Shown piece by piece: positions 1 through 9,600 of a DNA stretch of 64,000 nucleotides (position 1 is its first letter; every line of letters starts with the position of its first letter). Under the pieces are notes generated by a model. That model searched no databases. It was not told where the DNA came from and was given only the letters and a program-made list of their open reading frames with translations. Location of the stretch: the NCBI RefSeq assembly GCF_034006335.1, contig NZ_JAWDIQ010000003.1. One strand, 5' to 3'. This DNA comes from Paracerasibacillus soli (GTDB lineage Bacteria > Bacillota > Bacilli > Bacillales > Amphibacillaceae). The position numbers and the translations under genes are program-made.

Positions 1-680
1 TGGTTGATACAGTACTTTATTTTGAGGGTGAACGGCATCATACGTATCGTATTTTACGTAGTGTTAAAAACCGCTTTGGAAGTACAAATGAAATGGGTAT
101 ATTTGAAATGAAAGAAGAAGGATTGAAAGAGGTAATGAATCCTTCAGAAATCTTTTTAGAAGAACGTTCTGAAGGAGCGGCCGGCTCAACGGTTGTTGCT
201 TCAATGGAAGGTACAAGGCCTGTTTTAGTTGAAATTCAAGCCCTTATTTCGCCATCTAGTTTTGGAAACCCGCGTAGAATGGGAACGGGGATTGATCATA
301 ATCGTATTCCGCTTTTAATGGCAGTTTTGGAAAAACGTGTGGGTCTTATGTTACAAAACCAAGATGCTTATGTGAAAGTAGCTGGAGGTGTAAAGTTAGA
401 CGAGCCCGCTATTGATTTGGCTGTTTCAATAAGTATTGCTTCTAGTTTTCGTAACCAACCGACTAGACCCGAAGATATATTCATAGGGGAAGTTGGGCTT
501 ACTGGAGAAGTTCGTCGCGTGTCGAGAATTGAACAACGTGTACAAGAAGCAGCAAAACTCGGTTTTAAACGAGTAATATGTCCTCGCAGAAATTTAGATG
601 GATGGAAAGTACCACAAACTATCCAAGTAATTGGTGTAGATTCTGTTCAAGAAGCAATGGATTTCGGCTTAGCTAGGTAA
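1..680 (+). CDS. radA: DNA repair protein RadA (Sms), C-terminal part
   Basis: The reading frame is open from the left edge (first full codon at base 3) and ends at 680, so only the C-terminal 225 residues are present. RadA is a RecA-like ATPase that helps process recombination intermediates and drives branch migration. The RadA signature KNRFG is visible about 24 residues into the fragment, followed by the Lon-protease-like C-terminal domain, which includes the stretch GEVGLTGEVRRV. The Walker motifs and N-terminal zinc finger lie outside the window. In Bacillus disA normally follows directly; here the next gene is yacL. Identity is secure from the motif and the neighbourhood. Confidence 0.93.
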   Translation, partial: VDTVLYFEGERHHTYRILRSVKNRFGSTNEMGIFEMKEEGLKEVMNPSEIFLEERSEGAAGSTVVASMEGTRPVLVEIQALISPSSFGNPRRMGTGIDHNRIPLLMAVLEKRVGLMLQNQDAYVKVAGGVKLDEPAIDLAVSISIASSFRNQPTRPEDIFIGEVGLTGEVRRVSRIEQRVQEAAKLGFKRVICPRRNLDGWKVPQTIQVIGVDSVQEAMDFGLAR

Positions 681-752
681 GTACTCATAGGTAAAATTTG
701 CCATATTGAGTATCATTATGTACTTTTTGTTACTATTATACTATGTGTTTAA

Positions 753-781
753 TTGACTTTGGTATTTAAGTGTGATAAAAT
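753..781 (+). promoter_or_regulatory. sigma-A-type promoter for yacL
   Basis: TTGACT at 753-758 and TAAAAT at 776-781 are separated by 17 bases, about 130 bases before the yacL start. This suggests that yacL has its own promoter here, since no disA lies between it and radA. Confidence 0.55.
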
Positions 782-913
782 TTATAGTTTTACTAAATTG
801 ATTGTTTTTTTGACCTATGTTATGATTTAGAGGGGTTTATACATTCATTTTGAATTTAATGGTTATTTTTTTAAGGTATAAGGTAATAATAATGTGTAGG
901 AGGTGATAGTGGT

Positions 914-2015
914 ATGTTAAAAAAGATCGTACATCTGTTTTTTGTTATAACAGGTGCTACAGTAGGTTTTCTGTATATGCCTGATATAGTTCGTCTACTT
1001 GGCGTTACGGAGGCAGGTTGGGCACAGTCACCGTATTTTGGCTCTGTATTAGGCGCACTTATTTTATTTTCTATTTGGGATTGCTGGTTATATTGTGAAC
1101 CTTTTAAAATGGATTGAAGATGCCTTAATAAGAGTACCAGTTGGAGATTTGTTTTTTGGAAGTATCGGATTAATTATCGGTCTAGTCATCGCGTACTTGA
1201 TTAATATAACATTACAAGATATTAATATTAAGATTATTTCACAAATCATTCCACTTTTTCTCATGATACTATTAGGCTACCTTGGCTTTCAAGTTGGTTT
1301 TAGAAGACGTGAGGAATTTGTCCATTTATTAGCTAAAAAAGATCGTGATAAAAAGCGTTCGGTCGATGAAGAGCAAGCCCAAACCGTGGTCCCAAAGCCC
1401 AAAATATTAGATACAAGTGTAATTATTGATGGGCGCATTGCTGATATTTGTCAGACAAGTTTTTTGGAAGGAACGATTGTTATCCCGCAGTTTGTGTTAG
1501 GTGAATTACAACATATCGCCGATTCGTCAGATGTGTTGAAACGGAATCGGGGTAGACGTGGTTTGGATGTGTTAAATCGCATACAGAAAGAATTGCCGAT
1601 AAAAGTTGAAATTTACGAAGGTGACTTTGAAGATGTTCAAGAAGTAGATAGTAAACTAATTAAATTGGCAAAGGTAATGGACGGTGTGTTAGTAACAAAT
1701 GACTTTAATTTGAATAAAGTTTGCGATTTACAAGGCGTCCGTGTGTTAAACATTAACGATCTAGCAAATGCGGTAAAACCAGTTGTGTTACCTGGTGAGG
1801 AATTAATGGTTCAAGTCATCAAGGACGGGAAAGAGCAAAATCAAGGAATTGCTTATCTTGATGATGGTACGATGATTGTAGTCGAGGAAGGTGCCCATTT
1901 TATCGGAAAAACGATTGAGGTCATTATAACGAGTGTATTGCAAACATCTGCAGGTCGCATGATCTTTGCAAAGCCGAAATTGTTGGAAAGAGAAGAGCAT
2001 TGTAATCTATCGTAA
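914..2015 (+). CDS. yacL: YacL-type PIN/TRAM membrane protein (frame broken once)
   Basis: Two overlapping frames (914-1117 and 1095-2015) together make one YacL-type protein. Removing one base near 1078-1082 (GGG, perhaps GG) gives 366 residues, the length of B. subtilis YacL as I recall it. The N-terminal part has about four hydrophobic segments. From about residue 155 there is a PIN nuclease-like domain (ILDTSVIIDGRIADI, later DGVLVTNDFNLN with conserved acidic residues). A TRAM domain ends the protein. The start at 914 follows AGGAGGTGA. The cellular role of YacL is not well defined; a nuclease or RNA-binding role is inferred from the domains. A strong terminator follows. Confidence 0.88.
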
Positions 2016-2044
2016 TTATTTATAAAAAACTAGTATTTTATCTT

Positions 2045-2085
2045 CACAAAAAGTGATAACTGCGTCAACGTTATCACTTTTTGTG
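2045..2085 (+). terminator. Intrinsic terminator after yacL
   Basis: A perfect 16-bp stem (2045-2060 with 2070-2085) has a 9-base loop, with a T run inside the 3' arm and an A run in the 5' arm, so it could work in both directions. It separates radA/yacL from gltX. In B. subtilis ispD and ispF sit at this point. Confidence 0.85.
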
Positions 2086-2257
2086 CTATTTTCTGCTAGA
2101 TGTAACATAATAAACATTGTAGTTGTATACAAAGGGCTTTATTCTGTATAGATGGTACTGTTTTTTGATATACTTAATGAGATATAATTTAATAACTATA
2201 GACGATGTTTAACGCAATTATAATGATTATAGTTGAAAATAAGGAAGGGGTAACACC

Positions 2258-3727
2258 ATGACTAAAGATGTAAGGGTTCGTTATGCACCGAGTCCAACAG
2301 GACATTTACATATTGGAAATGCACGAACTGCACTATTTAATTATTTATATGCAAAGCATTTTAATGGGAAGTTTATTATTCGGATTGAAGATACTGATGA
2401 AAAGCGAAATGTAGTTGGTGGAGAGGAAAGTCAACTTAATTATTTAAAATGGTTAGGTATTGAATGGGATGAAGGTGCGGATGTTGGTGGTGAATATGGT
2501 CCGTATCGTCAAATGGAGCGCTTAGATATTTATCAGCAGTATGTGCAGGACCTGCTTGATCGTGGTCTAGCATATAAATGTTACATGACGGCAGAAGAAT
2601 TGGAACAAGAACGTGAGGAACAACGTGCAAACGGACAAGTTCCTAAATATTTTGGTGCTCATCGTGATTTAACAGCAGAACAGATTGCGCAGTTTGAAGC
2701 GGAAGGTCGTAAACCAAGTATCCGTTTCCGTGTACCTGATCATGTCACTTATACATTCCAAGATATTGTCCGGGAGAAATTAAGTTTGAGTCAGGCGATA
2801 TTGGTGATTGGGTAATTGTAAAACAAAATGGTATTCCGACGTATAACTTTGCAGTTGCGATTGATGATCATATGATGGAAATTACCCATGTACTACGTGG
2901 AGAAGAGCATATTTCAAATACACCAAGGCAAATGATGATTTATGAAGCGTTTGGTTGGGAGGCGCCAAAATTTGGTCATATGACACTCATTCTGAATGAA
3001 GAACGGAAAAAGTTGAGTAAAAGGGACCAGCATATTGTCCAATTCATTGAGCAATACCATGATATGGGATATTTACCAGAGGCGCTATTTAACTTTATTA
3101 CACTACTTGGATGGTCACCAGTTGGCGAAGAAGAAATTTTTGACCAAAAAACTTTGGTTGAGATATTTGACCCAGCGCGTCTATCCACATCTGCAGCAAT
3201 ATTTGATAAGCATAAATTAAAATGGATGAATGGTGAATACATTAAAAAGGCAGATCCTGCATTTGTTATAGACTTGGCTTTACCGCACCTCGTTGCTGCG
3301 GGCAAACTATCTGAAGATATGGATGAGCAAACAAAGGAATGGGCCAAACGGCTTATTGGGCTATATCAAGAACAACTCCATTATGGCCAGGAAATCGTTG
3401 AATTAACGGATCTATTCTTTAAAGAATCTATTCATTATGATGAAGCGGCGATGGAAGTATTAAAAGAGGAACAAGTGCCAGAAGTGTTGCAAGTCTTTAC
3501 AGATAAGTTAATTCAATTAGATGACTTTACACAAGACCAGATTAAACAACAAATAAAAGGAACACAAAAAGAAACTGGTCATCGTGGTAAAAAGTTATTT
3601 ATGCCAATCCGTGTTGCAACAACAGGGCAAACACACGGACCAGAAATTACCGCTTGCAATCGAACTTCTTGGTAAAGATGTCGTGATTGCGCGGTTAGAC
3701 GAAGTGTTAAAGAAATTAAATGCATAA
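2258..3727 (+). CDS. gltX: Glutamyl-tRNA synthetase (frame broken twice)
   Basis: This class I synthetase charges tRNA-Glu, and in Bacillus also tRNA-Gln before amidation. The HIGH-type motif is at PSPTGHLHIGN near residue 10 and the KMSKS-type motif is KLSKRD near residue 250. Two shifts interrupt it. One base is missing near 2770 (GTCCGGGAG, expected GTCCGGGGAG), and one extra A lies near 3648, just after CCAGA. Corrected length is 489 residues, close to the family norm. The start at 2258 follows GGAAGGGG. There is no sign of gene decay beyond the shifts. A weak TATAAT lies at 2183-2188, but I see no convincing -35 box. Confidence 0.93.
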
Positions 3728-3792
3728 ATCTATTGAAAAAGTAACGATATAGTTCACATTTGGTTCAATCTGTAATATAGTATTAATACAAT

Positions 3793-4085
3793 AAATGAGC
3801 GTTGAAAGGGAAAGTAAAAAAGAATGAACTTACACAGAGAGAATCACCTTGGCTGGAAGTGATTTTAAGTATCCTTTTTGAAGTGCCCCTTGGAGCCCGT
3901 TATGGAAATGATGGTGCTTGTTCAAAGAGAGATTGATTGCAAGGCTTGGGAACAAACACACATAAGTACATGACGGCGGTACTCTACCGTTAAAAGAGCA
4001 CCAAAGTTGGGAGTTAATTGCTCCAAACAGAGTGGAACCGCGCGAAGGCGTCTCTGTGCAAGTTATGCACGGGGGCGCTTTTTAT
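3793..4085 (+). ncRNA. T-box riboswitch ahead of cysE-cysS
   Basis: The diagnostic T-box sequence AGAGTGGAACCGCG is at 4029-4042. It is followed by a 12-bp terminator stem (4048-4059 with 4067-4078, including G-U pairs) and a T run at 4079-4083. A Stem I region begins around 3793. T-boxes read the charging state of a tRNA and let transcription continue when it is uncharged. Placement before cysE-cysS implies tRNA-Cys. UGC triplets occur at 3915-3917 and near 3937, but I could not fold Stem I to decide which, if either, is the specifier. Confidence 0.9.
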
Positions 4086-4267
4086 ATTTTGTAAGGAAAG
4101 AATCGAAGTTGTCCTCGTTTTGCATGGATTTCTGAAGTAAATATGCGCAACACTACGCATAGGACATAGGTGAATGGAGTCGACCGGTTTGTGCGAAGTA
4201 AACAGCTGGTTGCGCTCTTCATGATGTATATCGAGGAAAAATAGCTTTCATAATAGGTGGTGGAAAG

Positions 4268-4917
4268 ATGTTTAAACGTATGAAAGAGGATATGGATATT
4301 GTCTTTGAACAGGATCCAGCGGCACGTTCTTATATGGAAGTATTTCTCACATATTCTGGTTTACATGCAATTTGGTGGCATCGTATAGCTCATTGGTTCT
4401 ATAAACGGAAAATGGGGTTTATCGCAAGAGTTATATCGCAAATAAATCGCTTTTTTACAGGAATTGAAATTCATCCCGGGGCCAAAATTGGTAGACGCTT
4501 TTTCATTGATCATGGCATGGGGGTTGTAATCGGAGAAACATGTGAAATTGGCCATGATGTAACAGTTTTTCAAGGTGTGACCTTAGGTGGAACAGGAAAG
4601 GAGAAGGGGAAACGTCATCCAACCATTAAGGATAATGCGTTAATTGCGACAGGAGCAAAAGTCCTCGGCTCCATTACAATTGGTAAATATGCTAAAGTTG
4701 GGGCCGGATCTGTTGTGTTGAAAGATGTACCAATTATGCAACTGTTGTAGGTATTCCGGGTCGTGTAGTAAGGCAAAATGGTAAATCGGTCAGACAAAAT
4801 TTGGACCATCGTTTACCAGATCCAATAGAAGAACATTGTGATAGGCTGCAAGCTGAAATTAATAAATTGCAAGCAGAAATTGAACAGCTGAAAGAGGGGA
4901 TGAAACATGTCAATTAA
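4268..4917 (+). CDS. cysE: Serine O-acetyltransferase (frame broken once)
   Basis: CysE makes O-acetylserine from serine and acetyl-CoA, the first step of cysteine synthesis. The N-terminal helical part is followed by left-handed beta-helix hexapeptide repeats (IHPGAKIGRR..., GVVIGETCEIG, VTVFQGVTLGGTGKEKGKRHP), the CysE active-site region. The frame breaks near 4734: the sequence reads CCAATT where CCAGATT would give VPDYATVVGIPGRVV as in relatives. Corrected length is 216 residues. The 3' end overlaps the cysS start by 11 bases. Expression is expected to depend on the upstream T-box. The start follows TAGGTGGTGG. Confidence 0.93.
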
Positions 4918-6305
4918 AATTTATAATACACTTTCCCGTAAGAAGGAAGTTTTTAAGCCGATTGTGGAAAATAAAGTGAAGATGTATGTTTGTGGCCCGA
5001 CTGTATATAATTACATTCATATTGGTAATGCGAGGCCGGCTATTGCCTTTGATACGGTAAGACGATATTTAGAGTATAAAGGTTATGAAGTAGATTACGT
5101 GTTAAACTTTACAGATGTAGATGATAAGATTATCCAAACAGCAAATGAATCTGGTAAAGAAGTGATGGAAGTAGCGAACAAGTATATCGAAGCATACAAA
5201 GAGGATGTAAATGCGCTCTATGTGAAGCAAGCGACACATCATCCACGCGTAACAGAGTCAATGGACGATATTATTTCATTTATTAAAGGATTAGTGGAGA
5301 AGGGCTTTGCGTACGAAGTAGATGGAGATGTTTATTTTAAACCGCGTGCTTTTGACGGATACGGAAAACTATCCCAACAGTCAATAGATGAGCTTCGATT
5401 GGTGCAAGAATCCAAGTGGGAGAAAAGAAACAAGACCCATTGGACTTTGCCCTGTGGAAGCAGGCAAAACCAAACGAAATTGCTTGGGATTCACCTTGGG
5501 GAAAAGGTAGACCAGGATGGCATATTGAATGCTCGGCTATGGCAAAAAGATATTTGGGTGAAACGATTGATATTCATGCAGGGGGCAGGATTTAACTTTC
5601 CCGCATCATGAAAATGAAATTGCGCAATCAGAGGCTGGAAACGGCAAAACATTTGCGAATTATTGGATGCATAATGGCTATATCAATATTGACAATGAAA
5701 AGATGTCCAAATCACTTGGTAACTTTGTTTTAGCGCGGGATATATTAGCGGAACACGATCCGCAAGTTGTGCGATTTTTCATGTTAAGTGTTCATTATCG
5801 CCACCCGATTAACTTTTCAAATGAATTATTAGAGGGTGCAAAGAATAGTCTGGATTGAATTAAAACTGCATATGAAAATTTAACACACCGTAAATCTTTA
5901 AGTATGAATTTGGTTGCAGATGAACAAGAATGGTTAGCGAAGATTGAACAATTTAAAATGGCATTTGAGGCGGAAATGGATGATGACTTTAATACAGCAA
6001 ATGCAATATCCGTATTATTTGATGTTACGAGAGAAGCAAATATGTACTTGCAAGAAAAGCAAACAACTACGAAAGTAATTGATGCTTTCTTGGGTGCGAT
6101 TGAAACGATACTTGGCGTCTTGGGAATCGCGTTAGAGCAAGAAGAGCAACTTTTGGATGATGAAGTAGAATCCCTAATTGAGGAAAGAAATGAAGCGCGT
6201 AAGGCACGTAATTTTGCTCGTGCAGACGAAATACGTGATCTTCTAAAAGAAAAAAATATCTTATTAGAAGATACTCCTCAAGGCGTTCGTTGGAAAAGAG
6301 GGTAA
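4907..6305 (+). CDS. cysS: Cysteinyl-tRNA synthetase (two frame breaks and one in-frame stop)
   Basis: CysS charges tRNA-Cys. The N-terminal CGPTVYNYIHIGN holds a zinc-ligand Cys and the HIGH-like motif; KMSKSLGN is near residue 270. Three lesions are seen. TTGG replaces expected TCTGG near 5397 (SGARIQVGEKK). One base is missing near 5583-5590 in HAGGQDLTFPHHEN (GGGGGCAGG). An in-frame TGA lies at 5856-5858, where relatives have Arg (CGA would need one C-to-T change). With these repaired the protein is 466 residues, as in B. subtilis. It is co-transcribed with cysE, overlapping it by 11 bases. Confidence 0.92.
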
Positions 6306-6307
6306 TC

Positions 6308-6736
6308 ATGAGTGAAGATATACGACAGATGAAGAGCTTGGCACTTGCCTATATGGGGGATGCTGTTTATGAAGTATTTGTACGAGAACATGTCCTTCAT
6401 TCAGGACAAGTGAAGCCGAACCAGTTACACAGAAAGACGGTTACATTTGTTTCTGCCAATGCCCAGGCCAAAATAATTAAGGCCTGGCTCCAAAATGGCA
6501 AGCTATCAGATGAAGAGACACAAATTGTCCAACGGGGAAGAAATGCTAAGTCTGGTTCTATTCCAAAAAATGCAAGTGTACAAGCGTATCGATATAGTAC
6601 AGCTTTTGAGACATTAATCGGCTATTTATTTTTAGCAAAGGAAGAAGAGCGGTTGTCAGAGTTATTAACTGAAGCGGTAGCATTCATTGAGCGAGAAAAT
6701 GATAACGAAGGAAGGAGGTCTTCAAACAATGAATGA
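6308..6736 (+). CDS. mrnC: Mini-ribonuclease III
   Basis: Mini-III matures 23S rRNA ends in Bacillus. It consists of only the RNase III catalytic domain and has no double-stranded-RNA-binding domain, which fits the 142 residues here. The motif ALAYMGDAVYEVFVREH near residue 12 carries the acidic metal site. The start is ATG 6308 behind AAAAGAGGG; an upstream in-frame TTG is less likely. The gene lies three bases after cysS and its end overlaps rlmB by 8 bases, so translation is probably coupled. Confidence 0.92.
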   Translation: MSEDIRQMKSLALAYMGDAVYEVFVREHVLHSGQVKPNQLHRKTVTFVSANAQAKIIKAWLQNGKLSDEETQIVQRGRNAKSGSIPKNASVQAYRYSTAFETLIGYLFLAKEEERLSELLTEAVAFIERENDNEGRRSSNNE

Positions 6737-7478
6737 AGAGTTGATTATAGGTAGAAACCCTATTTTAGAATTGTTGCAATCGGGAAGATCTGTTAATAAA
6801 ATACTTATTTCTGAACAATTAAACCCGAATTTCCGTGGGAAAATTGAAAGGCTTTGTAAGGCGTCCGGTATCGTGATACAACGAGTGCCAAGAAGTCGAC
6901 TAGACCAGTTGACAGAAGGTAATCACCAAGGAATTATTGCTTATGTAGCAGCTTATCAATATGCAGAAATTGATGATTTATTTGCTCGTGCAGAAGGGCG
7001 AGATGAAGCTCCTTTTTTTATCATACTAGATGAATTAGAAGACCCGCACAATTTAGGTTCAATCTTACGGACTGCTGATGCAAGCGGAGCACATGGCGTC
7101 ATTATTCCCAAGAGACGATCTGTCGGTTTAACGGCTACCGTTGCTAAAACAGCAGCTGGTGCGATGGAATATGTACCTGTTGCGAGGGTGACCAATATTG
7201 CGCAAACAATTGAGGAATTAAAACAACGTAATGTGTGGATTGTTGGAACTGAAGCAGAGGCAAAGGAAGATTATCGGCAAATAGATGGAACATTACCGAT
7301 TGCAATTGTAATTGGTAATGAAGGAAAAGGGATGAGTCGTCTTGTGCGAGAAAAATGTGATTGGACGGTTAATCTACCTATGAAAGGAAAGGTTTCTTCT
7401 TTAAATGCTTCTGTAGCATGTAGTTTACTGTTGTACGAAGTATATAGGAAAAGGTATCCACTCGGAGAAAAAAGATGA
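6729..7478 (+). CDS. rlmB: 23S rRNA (guanosine-2'-O-)-methyltransferase RlmB
   Basis: A SpoU-family methyltransferase of 249 residues. The N-terminal substrate-binding domain (IIGRNPILELLQSGR) is followed by a SPOUT knot domain with its three motifs: LDELEDPHNLGSILRTADA, IPIAIVIGNEGKGMSRL and MKGKVSSLNASVACSLLLYE. It 2'-O-methylates a guanosine in the peptidyl-transferase region of 23S rRNA. The start is ATG 6729 behind AAGGAGG (6712-6719). It overlaps both neighbours, yacP by ATGA. Confidence 0.93.
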   Translation: MNEELIIGRNPILELLQSGRSVNKILISEQLNPNFRGKIERLCKASGIVIQRVPRSRLDQLTEGNHQGIIAYVAAYQYAEIDDLFARAEGRDEAPFFIILDELEDPHNLGSILRTADASGAHGVIIPKRRSVGLTATVAKTAAGAMEYVPVARVTNIAQTIEELKQRNVWIVGTEAEAKEDYRQIDGTLPIAIVIGNEGKGMSRLVREKCDWTVNLPMKGKVSSLNASVACSLLLYEVYRKRYPLGEKR

Positions 7479-7984
7479 ACATTCTCGTAGTAGACGGATA
7501 TAATATTATTGGTGCGTGGGATGAATTAAAGCAATTAAAAAACAAAGATATGGGTCAAGCCCGTGACCGACTAGTTGAAATGATGGCGGAATACCAAGCA
7601 TATTCCGGATACAAGGTAATTGTCGTATTTGATGCATACTACGTGTCGGGAACAGAATCTAGGTATAAACAATTTAAAATAGATGTCATTTTCACGAGAG
7701 AAAAGGAAACAGCGGATGAATGTATTGAAAAGTTAGTGAAGGATTTAAAAAATGTAAAAAACCAAATATATGTTGCAACATCTGATTATGATGAACAGCG
7801 ACATATATTTGGCAGTGGAGCTTTACGTAAATCCGCGAGAGAACTGTATATTGAAATGACAAACGTTGAACATGAGATAGAAGAAAATATTAGCAAACAT
7901 AGCCAAGTAAAGCCAAAATCAACGATACCATTGGACAGTAATGTATTAGCTGTATTTGAAAAGTGGCGACGTGGTGTAAAATAG
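7475..7984 (+). CDS. yacP: NYN-domain endoribonuclease (Rae1/YacP)
   Basis: A 169-residue protein of the NYN (PIN-like) nuclease family. It begins NILVVDGYNIIGAWDEL, the acidic metal-binding motif of this family, and later has TADECIEKLVKDLKN and VATSDYDEQRHIFGSGALRKSARELY. In B. subtilis the homologue Rae1 cuts mRNA on the ribosome. It overlaps rlmB (ATGA) in the same transcription unit. Confidence 0.9.
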   Translation: MNILVVDGYNIIGAWDELKQLKNKDMGQARDRLVEMMAEYQAYSGYKVIVVFDAYYVSGTESRYKQFKIDVIFTREKETADECIEKLVKDLKNVKNQIYVATSDYDEQRHIFGSGALRKSARELYIEMTNVEHEIEENISKHSQVKPKSTIPLDSNVLAVFEKWRRGVK

Positions 7985-8108
7985 TAAAGTCCCGTGAGAA
8001 CCTGTAAATATCAATAATCGGAAAATTATAATAAGAAGATGATTGAGTTATTAAACCGCTTCATGTATAATGACCTTATATTTACCGCTTATGATCGGGG
8101 TCATTCTG

Positions 8109-8762
8109 GTGAATGTCAACCAGTTGGAACTGAACTTTAAACATATACGTAAGCTTGATGATGAAGAAATTATAAGTTTAATTCACGAAGGAAACGATCA
8201 GGCACTAGATTATTTAATTCACAAATATAAAAATTTCGTTCGCGCCAAATCCCGGACATATTTTTTAATAGGGGCCGACAGAGAAGATATAATTCAAGAA
8301 GGCATGATTGGGTTATATAAGGCGATTCGTGATTTTGATGGGGACAAGCTTACGTCGTTTAAAGGATTTGCAGAGCTCTGTATTACAAGACAAATTATTA
8401 CAGCAATTAAAACAGCAACACGACAAAAACACCTGCCTTTAAATTCCTATATTTCGCTGGACAAGCCCATTTACGATGAGGAATCTGATCGAACATTATT
8501 GGATGTCATTGCAGGTTCCAAATCAATTGATCCGCAGGAACTCTTGATTAATCAAGAAAAGCACGGGGATATCGAAAATAAATTAGCAGAATCTTTAAGT
8601 GATTTAGAAAGAAGGGCGTTGCATTTATATTTAGATGGTAAAACATATCAAGAGATTTCTGTTGATTTAAAGCGTCATGTGAAATCGGTTGATAATGCGT
8701 TACAGCGCGTGAAGCGCAAGCTAGAGCAATTAATAGAAAATAAAGAAGTAAAGTTATTTTAA
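8109..8762 (+). CDS. sigH: RNA polymerase sigma-H factor (Spo0H)
   Basis: Sigma-H drives post-exponential, competence and early sporulation genes in Bacillus. Regions 2.1-2.4 are clear (LDYLIHKYKNFVRAKSRTYF, then GADREDIIQEGMIGLYKAIRDF, then ELCITRQIITAIKTATRQKH), as is region 4 (LSDLERRALHLYLDGKTYQEI, ending in the helix-turn-helix RHVKSVDNALQRVKRKLEQ). GTG 8109 is the preferred start (217 residues); the open frame extends 13 codons upstream without a good ribosome site. Its presence argues for a spore-forming lineage. Confidence 0.93.
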   Translation: MNVNQLELNFKHIRKLDDEEIISLIHEGNDQALDYLIHKYKNFVRAKSRTYFLIGADREDIIQEGMIGLYKAIRDFDGDKLTSFKGFAELCITRQIITAIKTATRQKHLPLNSYISLDKPIYDEESDRTLLDVIAGSKSIDPQELLINQEKHGDIENKLAESLSDLERRALHLYLDGKTYQEISVDLKRHVKSVDNALQRVKRKLEQLIENKEVKLF

Positions 8763-8853
8763 TGCGTAACAGCATGTTAATATGACGTTGACAATCATGA
8801 TAATTCCGTGCTACATTAAATTGAGATAAGACCCAATCGGGGTGAAAAGAACG

Positions 8854-9003
8854 ATGAGTAAAAAAATAACTTTAGCGTGTACAAGCTGTTCAAGTAGAAA
8901 CTATTCCACGAATAAAAATGTATCCATACAATCTACACGCTTAGAAGTTCAAAAATATTGTAAAGTTTGCGGAAAACATACACTACACCGCGAGACAAAG
9001 TAA
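8854..9003 (+). CDS. rpmG: Ribosomal protein L33 (RpmGB type)
   Basis: A 49-residue L33 with two CxxC pairs (ACTSCSSRNY and YCKVCGKH), so it is the zinc-binding form. It starts at ATG 8854 behind GGGGTGAAAAG, and ends two bases before the secE reading frame. The sigH-rpmG-secE-nusG order is standard for Bacillus. Confidence 0.93.
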   Translation: MSKKITLACTSCSSRNYSTNKNVSIQSTRLEVQKYCKVCGKHTLHRETK

Positions 9004-9028
9004 TGTGTTAGATTTGGGGGGTACAGCG

Positions 9029-9202
9029 ATGATTAATTTTCTAAAGAATGTATCGAAAGAGATGAAGAAGGTTACCTGGCCAAAAGGTAAGGAGTTAACG
9101 AGCTATACCATTACTGTTATCGCAACAGTTGCGTTTGTAGCTATCTTTTTCTTTTTAATTGATTTAGGTATTTCGCAATTCTTAAATCTTTTCTTTGAAT
9201 AA
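9029..9202 (+). CDS. secE: Preprotein translocase subunit SecE
   Basis: A 57-residue single-span SecE: a cytoplasmic amphipathic helix (FLKNVSKEMKKVTWPKGKEL) and one membrane segment (ITVIATVAFVAIFFFLIDLGI). It is the clamp subunit of the SecYEG channel. ATG 9029 follows a G-rich ribosome site (9015-9021). Confidence 0.93.
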   Translation: MINFLKNVSKEMKKVTWPKGKELTSYTITVIATVAFVAIFFFLIDLGISQFLNLFFE

Positions 9203-9225
9203 ATAATCGTAAACTATGCTATAAT
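9195..9225 (+). promoter_or_regulatory. Extended -10 promoter before nusG
   Basis: TGCTATAAT (TG at 9217-9218, TATAAT at 9220-9225) is an extended -10 element; TTGAAT at 9195-9200 is a poorly spaced (19 bases) -35. It overlaps the end of secE and would start transcripts about 20 bases before the hairpin at 9251. Confidence 0.45.
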
Positions 9226-9250
9226 GATGATAAATGAGACGTATTGTATA

Positions 9251-9276
9251 AAACCCGGTTATTTAACGGGTTTTTT
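9251..9276 (+). terminator. Terminator or attenuator between secE and nusG
   Basis: AAACCCG (9251-9257) pairs with CGGGTTT (9267-9273), and six T's end at 9276. It can end the secE message, or act as an early attenuator on transcripts from the 9195-9225 promoter. Confidence 0.65.
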
Positions 9277-9600
9277 AAATTGCCTAAAATTCATAGGGAA
9301 ATGACGATAATTGCGTGTTTTAAACAGAAGGTAAAAGGATTGAAACTTCGAGGTGGCCTAACTTTAAGGGATAGAACGTATTAAATAATACGTAAGTATC
9401 AAAAAAAAAGTAAGCAAGCTCTCACGGGATACGGTGACTTCGGCATTCGCTACAAGACGTGGTGGGCTTAGTAAGTGAATCCCCGTACCAGCGTGTCATT
9501 TTTACTGGATTTTTTGAATCGCCTCTATAAAAAAGCTGTTAGTTAAGGGCGTAAATGCTAGATAATAAGGGAGGGAAGGACAGCAAGTTGTCCTCATATT
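9277..9600 (+). promoter_or_regulatory. Long nusG leader with a hairpin between ribosome site and start
   Basis: No gene is seen in these 324 bases. The stretch from about 9400 to 9520 is relatively GC-rich and looks structured, but I recognise no known RNA family. The nusG ribosome site (GGGAGGG, about 9569-9575) is unusually far from ATG 9601. A 6-bp hairpin (AGGACA 9577-9582 with TGTCCT 9589-9594) lies between them and would restore a normal effective spacing if folded. Confidence 0.5.
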
